From Thauera chlorobenzoica (lineage in GTDB: Bacteria > Pseudomonadota > Gammaproteobacteria > Burkholderiales > Rhodocyclaceae), in NCBI RefSeq assembly GCF_001922305.1, contig NZ_CP018839.1, forward strand, positions 1,798,001 through 1,862,000: 64,000 nucleotides of DNA. The letters run 5' to 3'. A program made the translations under genes and the position numbers. The notes beneath the pieces are model-generated. The model worked only from the letters and a program-made list of their open reading frames with translations. It was not told where the DNA came from and searched no databases. This document shows, piece after piece, positions 7,667 to 15,632 of the stretch. Position 1 is the first letter of the stretch. Every line of letters begins with the position of its first letter.

Positions 7667-8656
7667 TCAGCGGGGCGGGGCGAGGGCGTCGCGGATCGTC
7701 TCGAGGTTGGTGCGCATCATCGCGGCGTAGGACGGCGCCGGGCCGTCGGCGGCGGACAGCGCGTCGGAGTACAGCGTGCCGCCGACACGGGCGCCGCTCT
7801 CGCTGCGGATGCGCTCGATCAGGCGCGCGTCGGCGACGTTTTCGATGAACACCGCGGGAATGTTCTCGGTCTTGAGCTGGCGGATCAGGCGGGCGACGCC
7901 CTGCGCGGTGGGCTCGGCGTTGTTCGAGACCCCGACCGGGGAGAGGAAGCGGATGCCGTAGGCGCGGCCGAAGTAGGCAAAGGCGTCGTGCGAGCTCACC
8001 ACCTTGCGCCGCTCGGCGGGCAGGGTGCTGAAAGTGTGGCGGATCTCGGCGTCGAGCGCCTTCAGTTCGGCGCGGTAACGCTCCGCATTGGCACGGTAGA
8101 AGTCGGCCCCGTCCGGGTCGGTGGCGGCGAGCGCAGCGGCGATGTTGGCGACGTAGTGCTGGGCGTTGGCGACGTCCTGCCAGGCGTGGGGGTCGACCGC
8201 GTGGCTGCGCCCGGCGCCGTGGCGGTGAGGGGCCTGGTGGCCGTGTTCGTCGGCCATTTCGAGCGTGGCCACGCCATCGCTTGCCACCACCACGGTTCCG
8301 CGGTAGCCGCCCGAGCGTGCCAGGCGCACCGTCCAGTCATCGAAACCGAGGCCGTTGACCACCACCAGCGCCGAGGCGCCGATCTCGCGTGCGTCCGAGG
8401 GGCGGGGCTGGAAGGCATGGGCGTCCTCGTCGGCGCCGACCAGGGTGCGCAGGGTGACGCGCTCGCCGCCGACCTGGCGGACGAAGTCGCCGAGAATGCT
8501 GAAGCTGGCGGTGACCTGCAGCGGCTGCGCAGCGGCGGCGGCGGGCAGGATGAGGGCGGTTGCGGCGGTCAGGGCGGCGAGGCCGGGCACGTGGCGAAGC
8601 AGGCTGCGCAGGCGGCCGAAGCGGGGGGCGAGGGGTGCGGGCGTGGCGGTGGTCAT
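7667..8656 (-). CDS. znuA: Zinc ABC transporter, periplasmic metal-binding protein
   Basis: The 329-aa protein has a signal peptide ending near AAAQP. It belongs to the cluster A-I metal-binding proteins (ZnuA/TroA). Candidate metal ligands are His80 (DEDAHAF), His157 (DPHAWQD), the His of SSHDAFAYF and the Asp of LYSDAL. A His-rich loop at residues about 138-152 (EHGHQAPHRHGAGRSH) is characteristic of zinc rather than manganese binders. It is the last gene of zur-(48 aa)-znuC-znuB-znuA, which supports a zinc uptake role. The ATG at 8656 is chosen because it starts the signal peptide. Confidence 0.9.
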   Translation of the reverse strand: MTTATPAPLAPRFGRLRSLLRHVPGLAALTAATALILPAAAAAQPLQVTASFSILGDFVRQVGGERVTLRTLVGADEDAHAFQPRPSDAREIGASALVVVNGLGFDDWTVRLARSGGYRGTVVVASDGVATLEMADEHGHQAPHRHGAGRSHAVDPHAWQDVANAQHYVANIAAALAATDPDGADFYRANAERYRAELKALDAEIRHTFSTLPAERRKVVSSHDAFAYFGRAYGIRFLSPVGVSNNAEPTAQGVARLIRQLKTENIPAVFIENVADARLIERIRSESGARVGGTLYSDALSAADGPAPSYAAMMRTNLETIRDALAPPR

Positions 8657-8720
8657 GGCGCGGGCTCGGTTTGCGGGGGGTGCCGGCGGGGGCGCTGCCG
8701 CCCGCCGGCACCTCCCGGGG

Positions 8721-9587
8721 TCAGGATTCGAGGTGGTGGCGTACCGGCAGACGGCCGGCGAGGATGCCGCCGGGCGCGGCCAGCAGCGACACGAAATACA
8801 CCACGCCGCACACCAGCACGATCGCCGGGCCGGCCGGTACATCGATATGAAAGGACAGCAGCAATCCGGTCGCGCCGCTGCCGAAGGCGAACGCGACCGC
8901 GAGCAGGATCAGCATCGGCAACCCGCGCGTCCACAGCCGGGCGGCGGCGGCGGGCAGGATCATGATGCCTACCGCCATCAGCGTGCCGAGGGCGTGAAAG
9001 CCGCTCACCAGGTTGATCACCACCAGCACCAGGAAGCCGTAGTGCGCCACCGGCGACCAGCGGCTGACCCCGCGCAGGAAGGCGGGGTCGAAGCACTCCA
9101 GCACCAGCGGGCGGAACAGTACGGCGAGGCAGACCACGGTGACGCTGGCGATGCCGGCGATCAATAACAGCGAGGCGTCGTCGAGCGCCAGCACCGAGCC
9201 GAACAGGACGTGGAGGAGGTCGAGGTTGCGCCCGCGCAGCGACACGATCATCACCCCGGCGGCAAGTGACAGCAGGTAGAAGGCGGCGAGGCTGGCGTCC
9301 TCCTTCAGGATCGAGGTCCGCGTCACCACCCCGGCGGCGAGCACCACGACCAGGCCGGCGACGATGCCGCCCACCGTCATCGCCCCCAGCGACAGGCCGA
9401 AGGCGAGGTAGCCGAGGGCGGCGCCGGGCAGGATCGCGTGGCTCATCGCGTCGCCCATCAGGCTCATCCGGCGCAGCAGCAGGAACACCCCGACCGGGGT
9501 GGCGCCCAGCGCCAGCGCCAGGCAGCCGGCCAGCGCGCGGCGCATGAAGGCGAATTCGGTGAAAGGGTCGAGGAGGAGTTCGGTCAC
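8721..9587 (-). CDS. znuB: Zinc ABC transporter permease
   Basis: The 288-aa ABC-3 family permease has seven to eight membrane segments. It carries the family pattern LLLRRMSLMGDAMSHAILPG near the N-terminus and GTLMAVGIMILPAAAA in the second half. The GTG at 9587 is taken as start because the protein then begins immediately before the first membrane helix; the reading frame stays open upstream but that part reads through the ATPase gene. It lies between the ATPase and the binding-protein genes in a compact operon. Confidence 0.88.
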   Translation of the reverse strand: MTELLLDPFTEFAFMRRALAGCLALALGATPVGVFLLLRRMSLMGDAMSHAILPGAALGYLAFGLSLGAMTVGGIVAGLVVVLAAGVVTRTSILKEDASLAAFYLLSLAAGVMIVSLRGRNLDLLHVLFGSVLALDDASLLLIAGIASVTVVCLAVLFRPLVLECFDPAFLRGVSRWSPVAHYGFLVLVVINLVSGFHALGTLMAVGIMILPAAAARLWTRGLPMLILLAVAFAFGSGATGLLLSFHIDVPAGPAIVLVCGVVYFVSLLAAPGGILAGRLPVRHHLES

Positions 9588-9625
9588 GGTGGAAGCAGGG
9601 GGCGGAGGGCCGGGCGCGGCCGCGT

Positions 9626-10522
9626 TCAGTGGGGATGCCGATGGCCGCGGTGCGCGCCGGTGGGGGAGGGCGCAGCGGGATGCGGGAGGGCATCCGCGCC
9701 GGCATGCGCGTGGGGTGGTGCCCCGTCCCCGGCGCGCTCTTCGCCACCGGTTGCTGCGCCCAGCGCAGGCGCGAGCTCGATGTGGCATTGTGCGGCGTCT
9801 TCGTCGAAGGCTTCCGACAGGCGGCGCGCCCGCGCCAGCAGGGCGGGGGTCAGGACCTGGGCGGTGGGGCCGAAGGCCACCGGCTCGCGCGACAGCAGCA
9901 GCGCGGTGGGGAAATGGCGGCGCACCTGTTCGAGGTCGTGCACCACGGTGAGGATGGTGCGGCCTTCGGCGTGCCAGCCCAGGATCAGCCCGACCAGGTC
10001 TTCGACGGTGCGGCTGTCGATCGCGGCGAACGGCTCGTCGAGCAGGATCAGCGGGGCGTCCTGCAGGATCAGCCGGGCAAAGCGTGCGCGCTGCAGCTGG
10101 CCGCCGGACAGCGAGCCGATCGGCCGCGTCTCGAAGCCCGACAGCCCGACTGTGGCGAGGGCGTCGCGCACGCGCTGGCGCTGGCTGCGGGAGAGTGCAC
10201 CGAAGGCGCCGATCTCGTGCCACAGGCCCATGGCGACGACGTCGAACACCGACACCGGAAAGCTCGGGTCGATGTCGCCGCGTTGCGGCATGTAGGCCAG
10301 CCCGCCGGACGGCAGCTCGGGCAGCAGGACGCGTCCGCCGATCGGGCGCAGCTCGCCGGCCAGGCCCTTGAGCAGCGTGGACTTGCCCGCGCCATTGGGG
10401 CCGACCACGGCGACCAGCGCGCCGGCGGGAATCTCGCCGCTGAGGTGATGCACCGCGGGGTGGCGGTCGTAGCCCAGGGTGAGGTTGTCGAAGCGGATCA
10501 TCGGTGGGGGGGCGGGCTGCAT
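9626..10522 (-). CDS. znuC: Zinc ABC transporter ATP-binding protein with His-rich tail
   Basis: The 298-aa ATPase has Walker A GPNGAGKST, signature SLSGGQLQRARFARL, Walker B LILLDEPFAAID and switch His in TVVHDLEQV. It fits the ABC subfamily of zinc and manganese importers. About 30 C-terminal residues are rich in His and Pro (PPHAHAGADALPHP, then AHRGHRHPH). Such tails probably sense or buffer zinc at the membrane, which is an inference. It is followed by znuB after 38 bases and is preceded by an 80-base gap with a GC-rich palindrome. Confidence 0.9.
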   Translation of the reverse strand: MQPAPPPMIRFDNLTLGYDRHPAVHHLSGEIPAGALVAVVGPNGAGKSTLLKGLAGELRPIGGRVLLPELPSGGLAYMPQRGDIDPSFPVSVFDVVAMGLWHEIGAFGALSRSQRQRVRDALATVGLSGFETRPIGSLSGGQLQRARFARLILQDAPLILLDEPFAAIDSRTVEDLVGLILGWHAEGRTILTVVHDLEQVRRHFPTALLLSREPVAFGPTAQVLTPALLARARRLSEAFDEDAAQCHIELAPALGAATGGEERAGDGAPPHAHAGADALPHPAAPSPTGAHRGHRHPH

Positions 10523-10526
10523 CTCA

Positions 10527-10602
10527 GTATGCGCCGAGCCGTCTCAAGCGTACTGAAGCCCCCTCGGGGGGCAGCGAACATAGTGAGCGTGGGGGGTGTC
10601 AT
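10527..10602. repeat. GC-rich palindromic intergenic element
   Basis: The gap before znuC contains CAGTA paired with TACTG (about 10526-10555), then the hairpin GCCCCC-TC-GGGGGGC at 10558-10572, then AGCGAACATAGTGAGCGTGG. It resembles the short palindromic repeats scattered between genes in betaproteobacteria. It may attenuate transcription into znuCBA, but no T tract is present. Confidence 0.4.
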
Positions 10603-10603
10603 C

Positions 10604-10750
10604 TCAGCGTAGCGCCCACAGCAGGGTCAGCCACAGCGCGGCCAGGGCCGCTGCGGCCAGGGCGAGGCGGGCGGCGAGGCCGGCGCCGAGGAGGGTGAGC
10701 GCGGGCAGGGGGCGCGAACCGGGAGCGGCGCGGGGGGCGCGTGCGCTCAT
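10604..10750 (-). CDS. 48-aa membrane protein between zur and znuC
   Basis: The ATG at 10748-10750 overlaps the zur stop codon by four bases (ATGA), the usual mark of translational coupling. The product has a basic N-terminus and one long hydrophobic stretch (residues about 20-46, rich in Ala and Leu). No family is recognised. The coupling and the position inside the zinc operon favour a real gene; the very GC-rich composition means the hydrophobic stretch could be accidental. Confidence 0.5.
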   Translation of the reverse strand: MSARAPRAAPGSRPLPALTLLGAGLAARLALAAAALAALWLTLLWALR

Positions 10751-11229
10751 CGGTCCGCCGCCTTCAGGCCCTGTCCGGCGCCTTGCCGGCCACAGTCGGC
10801 GCAGGCGCCGTGCAGCACCAGCTCCGCGCGCTCGAGTTCGAAGCCGGCCGGCAGGTCCGGGCCAGGTTCGGCCGGAACGTTTTCCAGGCACAGGATCTGG
10901 CCGCAGCGCTCGCAATGGAAATGGGCGTGGCGGTGGTCGCCGTGGCGGGCGATCTCGAAGCGCCAGGCGCGTTCACCGCCGGCGATGCGGCGAGCGATGC
11001 CCTGCTCGACCAGCCAGTCGAGGGCGCGGTAAAGGGTGACGCGATCGTGGGCGATGCCGAGCGCCGCCAGCGCGGCGCCGATTTCGTCGTGTGACAAGGG
11101 GTGGGCGCTGGCCTGCAGGGTCTCGATCAGCGCCACCCGGGTGCGGGTGACACGGCCGCCGTGGGCTGCGATGAGGCCGCGGACGGACTGCGGTGGTGCG
11201 CTGGGCGGAGCGTGTCGCTGCTTGGGCAT
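10747..11229 (-). CDS. zur: Fur-family zinc uptake regulator Zur
   Basis: The 160-aa regulator has a winged-helix DNA-binding half (residues about 15-85, with DRVTLYRALDWLVEQGI) and a dimerisation half with two CxxC-type metal sites (CERCGQILCLE and CADCGRQ) plus the His cluster HGDHRHAHFHCERC. These are the structural zinc and sensory sites of Fur-family proteins. The link with znuCBA identifies it as Zur rather than Fur. The ATG at 11229 is used; the frame is open further upstream, but that would cover the palindromic operator. Confidence 0.88.
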   Translation of the reverse strand: MPKQRHAPPSAPPQSVRGLIAAHGGRVTRTRVALIETLQASAHPLSHDEIGAALAALGIAHDRVTLYRALDWLVEQGIARRIAGGERAWRFEIARHGDHRHAHFHCERCGQILCLENVPAEPGPDLPAGFELERAELVLHGACADCGRQGAGQGLKAADR

Positions 11230-11298
11230 GGGGGCGGGTTTGTGAGTGCGGTTCGGGTGCGCGCTGGAGTGAATCGGCTTGGCTTGCGGCGGCATTTG

Positions 11299-11315
11299 AT
11301 GCAACATTGTAGCAT
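11299..11315. promoter_or_regulatory. Candidate Zur operator between zur and the DUF2796 operon
   Basis: The 17-mer ATGCAACATTGTAGCAT is symmetrical as ATGC-n-ACA-n-TGT-n-GCAT; only the spacer bases break the symmetry. It lies 70 bases before the zur start and 28 bases before the divergent DUF2796 gene, so one dimer site could repress both. The AT-rich palindrome is in the style of Fur/Zur boxes; the exact consensus in this lineage is not known to me. Confidence 0.6.
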
Positions 11316-11342
11316 TAGAACGCGCCTCCGCAGGAACGCCCG

Positions 11343-11960
11343 ATGCCCCCTCCTTTTGCCGTCCTTGCCCTCTTTGCGGCATTGTTGCCGTCGGGCGCTG
11401 CCGCCCAGCACGACGGCCACGGCCCCCATCCCGAGCACACGCCGCAGCGCGCTGCCGCCGGGGCCGGAGTCATGGCCGGAGGCGTGCATGAGCACGGGCT
11501 GGCGGTGCTGCGGGTGGTCCTCGACGGGGGCGCGCTCGAGATCGAACTGGCGACGCCGCTCGACACCCTGGTCGGCTTCGAGCATGCGCCGCGCACCGCT
11601 GCCCAGCGTGCCGCGCTGCAGGTGGCCGAACGCGGGCTGCGCGATGGCGCAGCGCTGTTCGGGTTGCCGGAAGCGGCTGGCTGTGCGCTGATGGCGGTAA
11701 GCCTGGCTTCGCCCTGGCTGCAAAGCGAAGACCGGGCCGATGCGGGCGGCGCAGCGCACGTGCAGGCCGGGGACGGCGATCATGGTGAGCTTGTCGCCGG
11801 CTACCGTTTCCAATGCGCCCGCCCGCAGGCGCTCGATGCCCTGCAGCTGCGGCTGTTCGAGCTTTTCCCGCGGCTCCGGGCGGTGCGCGCCGAGTGGGCC
11901 TCGGCGCGCGGGCAGGGGGCGGCGAAGCTGACGCGCGGCCAGGCGCGGCTGGCGCTGTGA
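11343..11960 (+). CDS. DUF2796 protein, probable zinc-binding periplasmic protein
   Basis: The 205-aa protein has a signal peptide (FAVLALFAALLPSGAAAQ) followed by a His-rich segment (HDGHGPHPEHTP). The DUF2796 core begins at VHEHGLAVLRVVLDGG and continues with LEIELATPLDTLVGFEH. The ordered set DUF2796, ABC ATPase, FtsX-like permease, DUF3299 corresponds to the Pseudomonas aeruginosa PA4063-PA4066 cluster, which is known to be under Zur control. The His-rich region and the nearby candidate Zur site fit a role in zinc binding in the periplasm. Confidence 0.82.
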   Translation: MPPPFAVLALFAALLPSGAAAQHDGHGPHPEHTPQRAAAGAGVMAGGVHEHGLAVLRVVLDGGALEIELATPLDTLVGFEHAPRTAAQRAALQVAERGLRDGAALFGLPEAAGCALMAVSLASPWLQSEDRADAGGAAHVQAGDGDHGELVAGYRFQCARPQALDALQLRLFELFPRLRAVRAEWASARGQGAAKLTRGQARLAL

Positions 11961-12024
11961 GCAGCGTGCCCGCGTGCGCCGGGGCGGCCGCCGCCGCTGC
12001 GCTGATGGACGGGGGCAAACGGTG

Positions 12025-12756
12025 ATGCCGGATCCGGCGGGCGAACCCGATGCCGCCGCGGTCGCGCTGCGCGGGTTGCGCTACCGCTGGCCCGGCGCAC
12101 ACCACGACTGCCTGGCGATCGACACCTTCATGCTGGCGCCGGCGGAGCGGGTGTTCCTGCGCGGGCCCAGCGGCAGCGGCAAAAGCACCCTGCTGTCCTT
12201 GATCGGTGGCGTGGTCGCGCCGCAGGCGGGCGAGCTGCGCGTGGCCGGCACGGCGCTGGCGTCGCTCGGGGCGGCGGCGCGCGACCGCTTCCGGGCCGAC
12301 CATATCGGTTTCATCTTCCAGCTCTTCAACCTCCTTCCGTACCTGTCGGCGCGCGACAACATCCTGCTCGCCTGCCGCTTCTCCGCGCAGCGGCGCGCGC
12401 GCCTGCGGGCGGCAGGGACAACGCCGGCCGCCGAGCTGGTGCGCCTGGCACAGCACCTGGATCTGGCGCCCGCGGTGCTGGCGCGGCCTGCCGCCGCCCT
12501 CTCGGTCGGCCAGCAGCAGCGGGTGGCGGCGGCGCGCGCGCTGCTCGGCCGCCCCGGCCTGATCGTCGCCGACGAGCCGACTTCCGCCCTCGATGCCGAT
12601 CGCCAGCAGGCCTTCCTCGATCTGCTGCTGGGCGAATGTGCGGCGGCGGGAGCGGCGCTGCTCTTCGTCAGCCATGACGCCCGCCTCGCCTGCCACTTCG
12701 ACCGGGTGGTCGATCTGGCCGCGTTGAACCGGGCGGACACGGAGGCAGAAGCATGA
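12025..12756 (+). CDS. ABC transporter ATP-binding protein (LolD/MacB type)
   Basis: The 243-aa ATPase has Walker A GPSGSGKST, Q loop IFQLFNLLPYL, a slightly unusual signature ALSVGQQQRVAAARAL (LSVGQ in place of LSGGQ) and Walker B LIVADEPTSALD. The LolD/MacB group works with FtsX-like permeases on mechanotransmission rather than classical import. It lies between the DUF2796 and permease genes. The ATG at 12025 leaves a short N-terminal lead before the ATPase fold. Confidence 0.85.
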   Translation: MPDPAGEPDAAAVALRGLRYRWPGAHHDCLAIDTFMLAPAERVFLRGPSGSGKSTLLSLIGGVVAPQAGELRVAGTALASLGAAARDRFRADHIGFIFQLFNLLPYLSARDNILLACRFSAQRRARLRAAGTTPAAELVRLAQHLDLAPAVLARPAAALSVGQQQRVAAARALLGRPGLIVADEPTSALDADRQQAFLDLLLGECAAAGAALLFVSHDARLACHFDRVVDLAALNRADTEAEA

Positions 12757-12799
12757 TCGCGTACGCCCTGCCCCCGGCGCGTGCGGTGGAGGCCGCACG

Positions 12800-14077
12800 A
12801 TGACGCCGATCTGGCATCTGAGCCTGGCGAGCATCGCCAACCGCCGCCTCGCGGCGATGCTCACCGTGCTTGCGGTGGCCTTGTCCGTGGCCCTGCTGCT
12901 CGGCGTGGAGCGGGTGCGCAACGATGCGCGCGCCGGGTTCGCCCAGACCCTGTCCGGTACCGATCTGGTGGTGGGCGCACGCGCGGGGGCGGTGCAGCTG
13001 CTGCTGTATTCGGTGTTCCATATCGGCGACGCGACCAACAACGTCTCGTGGGCGAGCATCGAGGAGGTCGCCGCGCTGCCGCAGGTCGCATGGCTGGTGC
13101 CGATCGCGCTCGGCGATTCGCACCGCGGCCACCGCGTGGTCGGCACGACCGGGGCTTTCTTCGAGCATTACCGCTACGGCGAGCGGCGTGCGCTGCGCTT
13201 CGCCGCCGGGCGCGCTTTTGCCGGCATGCCCGAGGGGCTGTTCGAAGTGGTCCTCGGCGCCGAGGTCGCGGCCCGCTTCGGCTACCGTGTCGGCGAGCGG
13301 ATCGTGCTCAGCCACGGCGGCGCGGGTGGGCCTCCATTCGCCGAGCATGGCGACAAGCCGTTCACCGTAGTCGGGGTGCTGGCGCGCAGCGGCACCCCGG
13401 TCGACCGTGCGCTGCTGGTGGGGTTGGAAGGCCTTGAGGCGATCCATATCGACTGGCAGGGCGGGGCGCCGGTCCCGGGGGTGAAGATCGGCCCCGAGCA
13501 TGTGCGCAAGTTCGATCTGGCGCCGAAGTCGGTCACTGCGGCGCTGCTCGGTCTGGAGAGCCGTACCGCGGTGTTCCGTGTCCAGCGCTGGATCAACGCT
13601 TACGCCGGGGAGCCGCTCAGCGCGATCCTGCCCGGGGTGACCCTGCAGGAGCTGTGGAGCCTGGTGGGGATGGCGGAGAAGGCCCTGCTCGCTGTTTCGG
13701 CGCTGGTGGTGATGGTGGGGCTGGCCGGCCTGGTGGCGGTGGTGGTCGCCAGCCTCGGCGAGCGCCGGCGCGAGCTCGCGATCCTGCGCGCGCTCGGGGC
13801 CGGGCCGGGGCAGGTTTTCGCCCTGCTGGCGGTGGAGAGCCTGCTGCTGGCGCTCGCCGGCTGCGCCCTCGGCCTGGGGCTGCTGTATGGTGCGGGGGCG
13901 CTCGCCGCGCCCTGGCTGGGTGCGCGCCACGGCCTGCAGCTGTCGCTCGGCCTGCCCGCGGCCGGGGAGTGGGGCCTGCTCGCCGCGGTGCTCGGCGCGA
14001 GCCTGCTGGCGAGCCTGGTGCCGGCGCTGCGGGCGTATCGCTATTCGCTCGCCGACGGCATGACGATACGAATCTGA
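12800..14077 (+). CDS. FtsX/MacB-like ABC permease
   Basis: The 425-aa protein has one membrane helix near the N-terminus (residues about 17-36), a periplasmic MacB-PCD-like domain (about 40-280), and three C-terminal helices around GLAGLVAVVVASL, LLLALAGCALGLGLL and LLAAVLGASLLASLV. Between the helices is the FtsX-family cytosolic motif RRRELAILRALGAGPGQV. It pairs with the ATPase just upstream. By analogy with the PA4063-PA4066 cluster it may act in metal or lipoprotein handling; the substrate is unknown. Confidence 0.85.
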   Translation: MTPIWHLSLASIANRRLAAMLTVLAVALSVALLLGVERVRNDARAGFAQTLSGTDLVVGARAGAVQLLLYSVFHIGDATNNVSWASIEEVAALPQVAWLVPIALGDSHRGHRVVGTTGAFFEHYRYGERRALRFAAGRAFAGMPEGLFEVVLGAEVAARFGYRVGERIVLSHGGAGGPPFAEHGDKPFTVVGVLARSGTPVDRALLVGLEGLEAIHIDWQGGAPVPGVKIGPEHVRKFDLAPKSVTAALLGLESRTAVFRVQRWINAYAGEPLSAILPGVTLQELWSLVGMAEKALLAVSALVVMVGLAGLVAVVVASLGERRRELAILRALGAGPGQVFALLAVESLLLALAGCALGLGLLYGAGALAAPWLGARHGLQLSLGLPAAGEWGLLAAVLGASLLASLVPALRAYRYSLADGMTIRI

Positions 14078-14088
14078 GAGAACGAGGG

Positions 14089-14709
14089 ATGATGATCGAA
14101 CCACAATTGCTGCGCGCCGCCTTCTGCGCCATCGCCGCCGTGCTGCTGAGCGCCGCGCCGCTGCCGGTCGCGGCGCAGACCGCTGGCGGCGACTACCGCG
14201 TTGGCGACCGTCTGGCGTCCCCGGCCCAGTCCGGCAAGGCCGCCGCCTACCGCGAGATCAGCTGGGACGACCTGATCCCGGCAGACTGGAACCCGGAGCG
14301 CTTCCTCGCCGAGCTCGATCTCGACGCCCTCGAGGACAACGACCCGCGCGCTGCCGAAGCGATGCAGCGCATGCGCGAGGAATGGGACCGGGCGCCGGTG
14401 GTCGAGCGCCTGGGCGGGGCGCGGGTCCGCATCCCGGGTTTCGTCGTGGCCCTCGAGGGCGACGGCAAGTCGATTCGCGAGTTCCTCCTCGTGCCCTATT
14501 TCGGCGCCTGCGTGCACGTGCCGCCGCCGCCGGCGAACCAGCTCATCCACGTGGTCCCCGCCAAACCGCTGCCGGCCGCCTGGAACATGATGCCGGTGTG
14601 GGTCAATGGGGTGATGACGGTCGGGCAGGTGGATTCCGAGATGGGCCGTGCCGGTTACCAGCTGCGCGCCGTCGCCGTCGAGGAGTACAAGGACCCGCTG
14701 CCGCGCTGA
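14089..14709 (+). CDS. DUF3299 exported protein
   Basis: The 206-aa protein has a signal peptide (LLSAAPLPVAAQ) and a DUF3299 domain beginning at ISWDDLIPADWNP. The conserved core is VRIPGFVVALEGDG, LLVPYFGACVHVPPPPANQ and MMPVWVNGVM. It is the fourth gene of the zinc-linked DUF2796-ABC operon, 11 bases after the permease. The tandem ATG at 14089/14092 follows a GAGGG ribosome site. Function is unknown in the family; one Cys sits in the conserved YFGACVH motif. Confidence 0.82.
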   Translation: MMIEPQLLRAAFCAIAAVLLSAAPLPVAAQTAGGDYRVGDRLASPAQSGKAAAYREISWDDLIPADWNPERFLAELDLDALEDNDPRAAEAMQRMREEWDRAPVVERLGGARVRIPGFVVALEGDGKSIREFLLVPYFGACVHVPPPPANQLIHVVPAKPLPAAWNMMPVWVNGVMTVGQVDSEMGRAGYQLRAVAVEEYKDPLPR

Positions 14710-14762
14710 ACCGCCCGCCGGCGTGCACGGGGGACTGCACGGCCGTTCGGAAGCGCGGATAT

Positions 14763-15632
14763 TCAGAAGCGCAGGTAGGCGGAAATAGTGCCCTGAAGGT
14801 AGGCATAGCCGGGCTGCTTCTGGTCCCGGACCAGCGCCGCCTGCCACCGCCAGCCGCCGGGCGCGGGGGGCGAGTCGAAGCCGAGCTGGAGCTGCGACGA
14901 GGGGCGCTCGACGCCGTCGACCCGCTGCCGCCCGAACAGCGCCCGGGCGGCGAAGGTGCCGCCATCGAAGCGCTGGCGCAGGCCCGCGCCGGCCATCACG
15001 CGCAGGTAGCGCTCGGGGGAGAAATAGTTGCCGGTATAGGGCCGGGTGTTGGTGTAGCGCTCGGCTGCGACCAGGGCGTGGACGCCGCAGTCGGCGCACA
15101 GGTTGTGCCACAGCCGGACGCGGGCGGCGGGGCGGTCGTTGCGGTCGGAGTAGGCGGTGCGCGACAGCACCAGCGTCGCCCCGCGCGCGGCGGCGGACCA
15201 GTCGGCGATGGCGTGCAGGGTGCGTGCGTTCAGTCCGCGCTCGATGCCTTCGCGCGAGTCGACCAGGCTGCGCTCGGCGCCGAGCGACCACGTCCATTGC
15301 CCGCGGCGGTAGTCGAGGCCGAGTTCGCCGGTCAGGTGATGGCGCGCGCCCAGGGTTTCCACGCCGAGGTCGCTGCGGCTCGACCAGGCCTCGCCGCTGA
15401 ATTCGTGCTGCAGCGCGAACCGTGACGAATGGCGACGGGCCTGGCGGAACGCCGTGTGCGCGGCCGATGCGCCGATCTCCAGCCCGTCGGCGGTGGCCTG
15501 GCGGACGAACAGCGTCTGCCGCTGGATGTCGTTGGCGTCGGAGTCGGTGCTGAACAGAAGGCTGCCGCCGATTCCTTGCGCATGGGTGGAGCAGGTCCAG
15601 GCGGTGAGCGCGAGGAGCAGGACCGGCTTCAT
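14763..15632 (-). CDS. Outer-membrane beta-barrel protein paired with a glycosyltransferase
   Basis: The 289-aa protein has a signal peptide (LLLALTAWTCSTHAQ) followed by alternating hydrophobic/polar strands rich in aromatic and Arg residues. It ends in YLRF, a C-terminal Phe being the usual signal for outer-membrane barrel insertion. Its ATG overlaps the stop codon of the glycosyltransferase by four bases. That coupling suggests a polysaccharide export or modification partner, comparable in position to the outer-membrane partner of PgaC-like synthases, though no PgaA or PgaB domain is seen. Confidence 0.7.
   Translation of the reverse strand: MKPVLLLALTAWTCSTHAQGIGGSLLFSTDSDANDIQRQTLFVRQATADGLEIGASAAHTAFRQARRHSSRFALQHEFSGEAWSSRSDLGVETLGARHHLTGELGLDYRRGQWTWSLGAERSLVDSREGIERGLNARTLHAIADWSAAARGATLVLSRTAYSDRNDRPAARVRLWHNLCADCGVHALVAAERYTNTRPYTGNYFSPERYLRVMAGAGLRQRFDGGTFAARALFGRQRVDGVERPSSQLQLGFDSPPAPGGWRWQAALVRDQKQPGYAYLQGTISAYLRF

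Noticed and set aside
8721..10223. 500-aa frame that extends ZnuB upstream
   Set aside because: The N-terminal 212 residues are an out-of-frame reading of the ZnuC gene; the true protein starts at the GTG near 9587.
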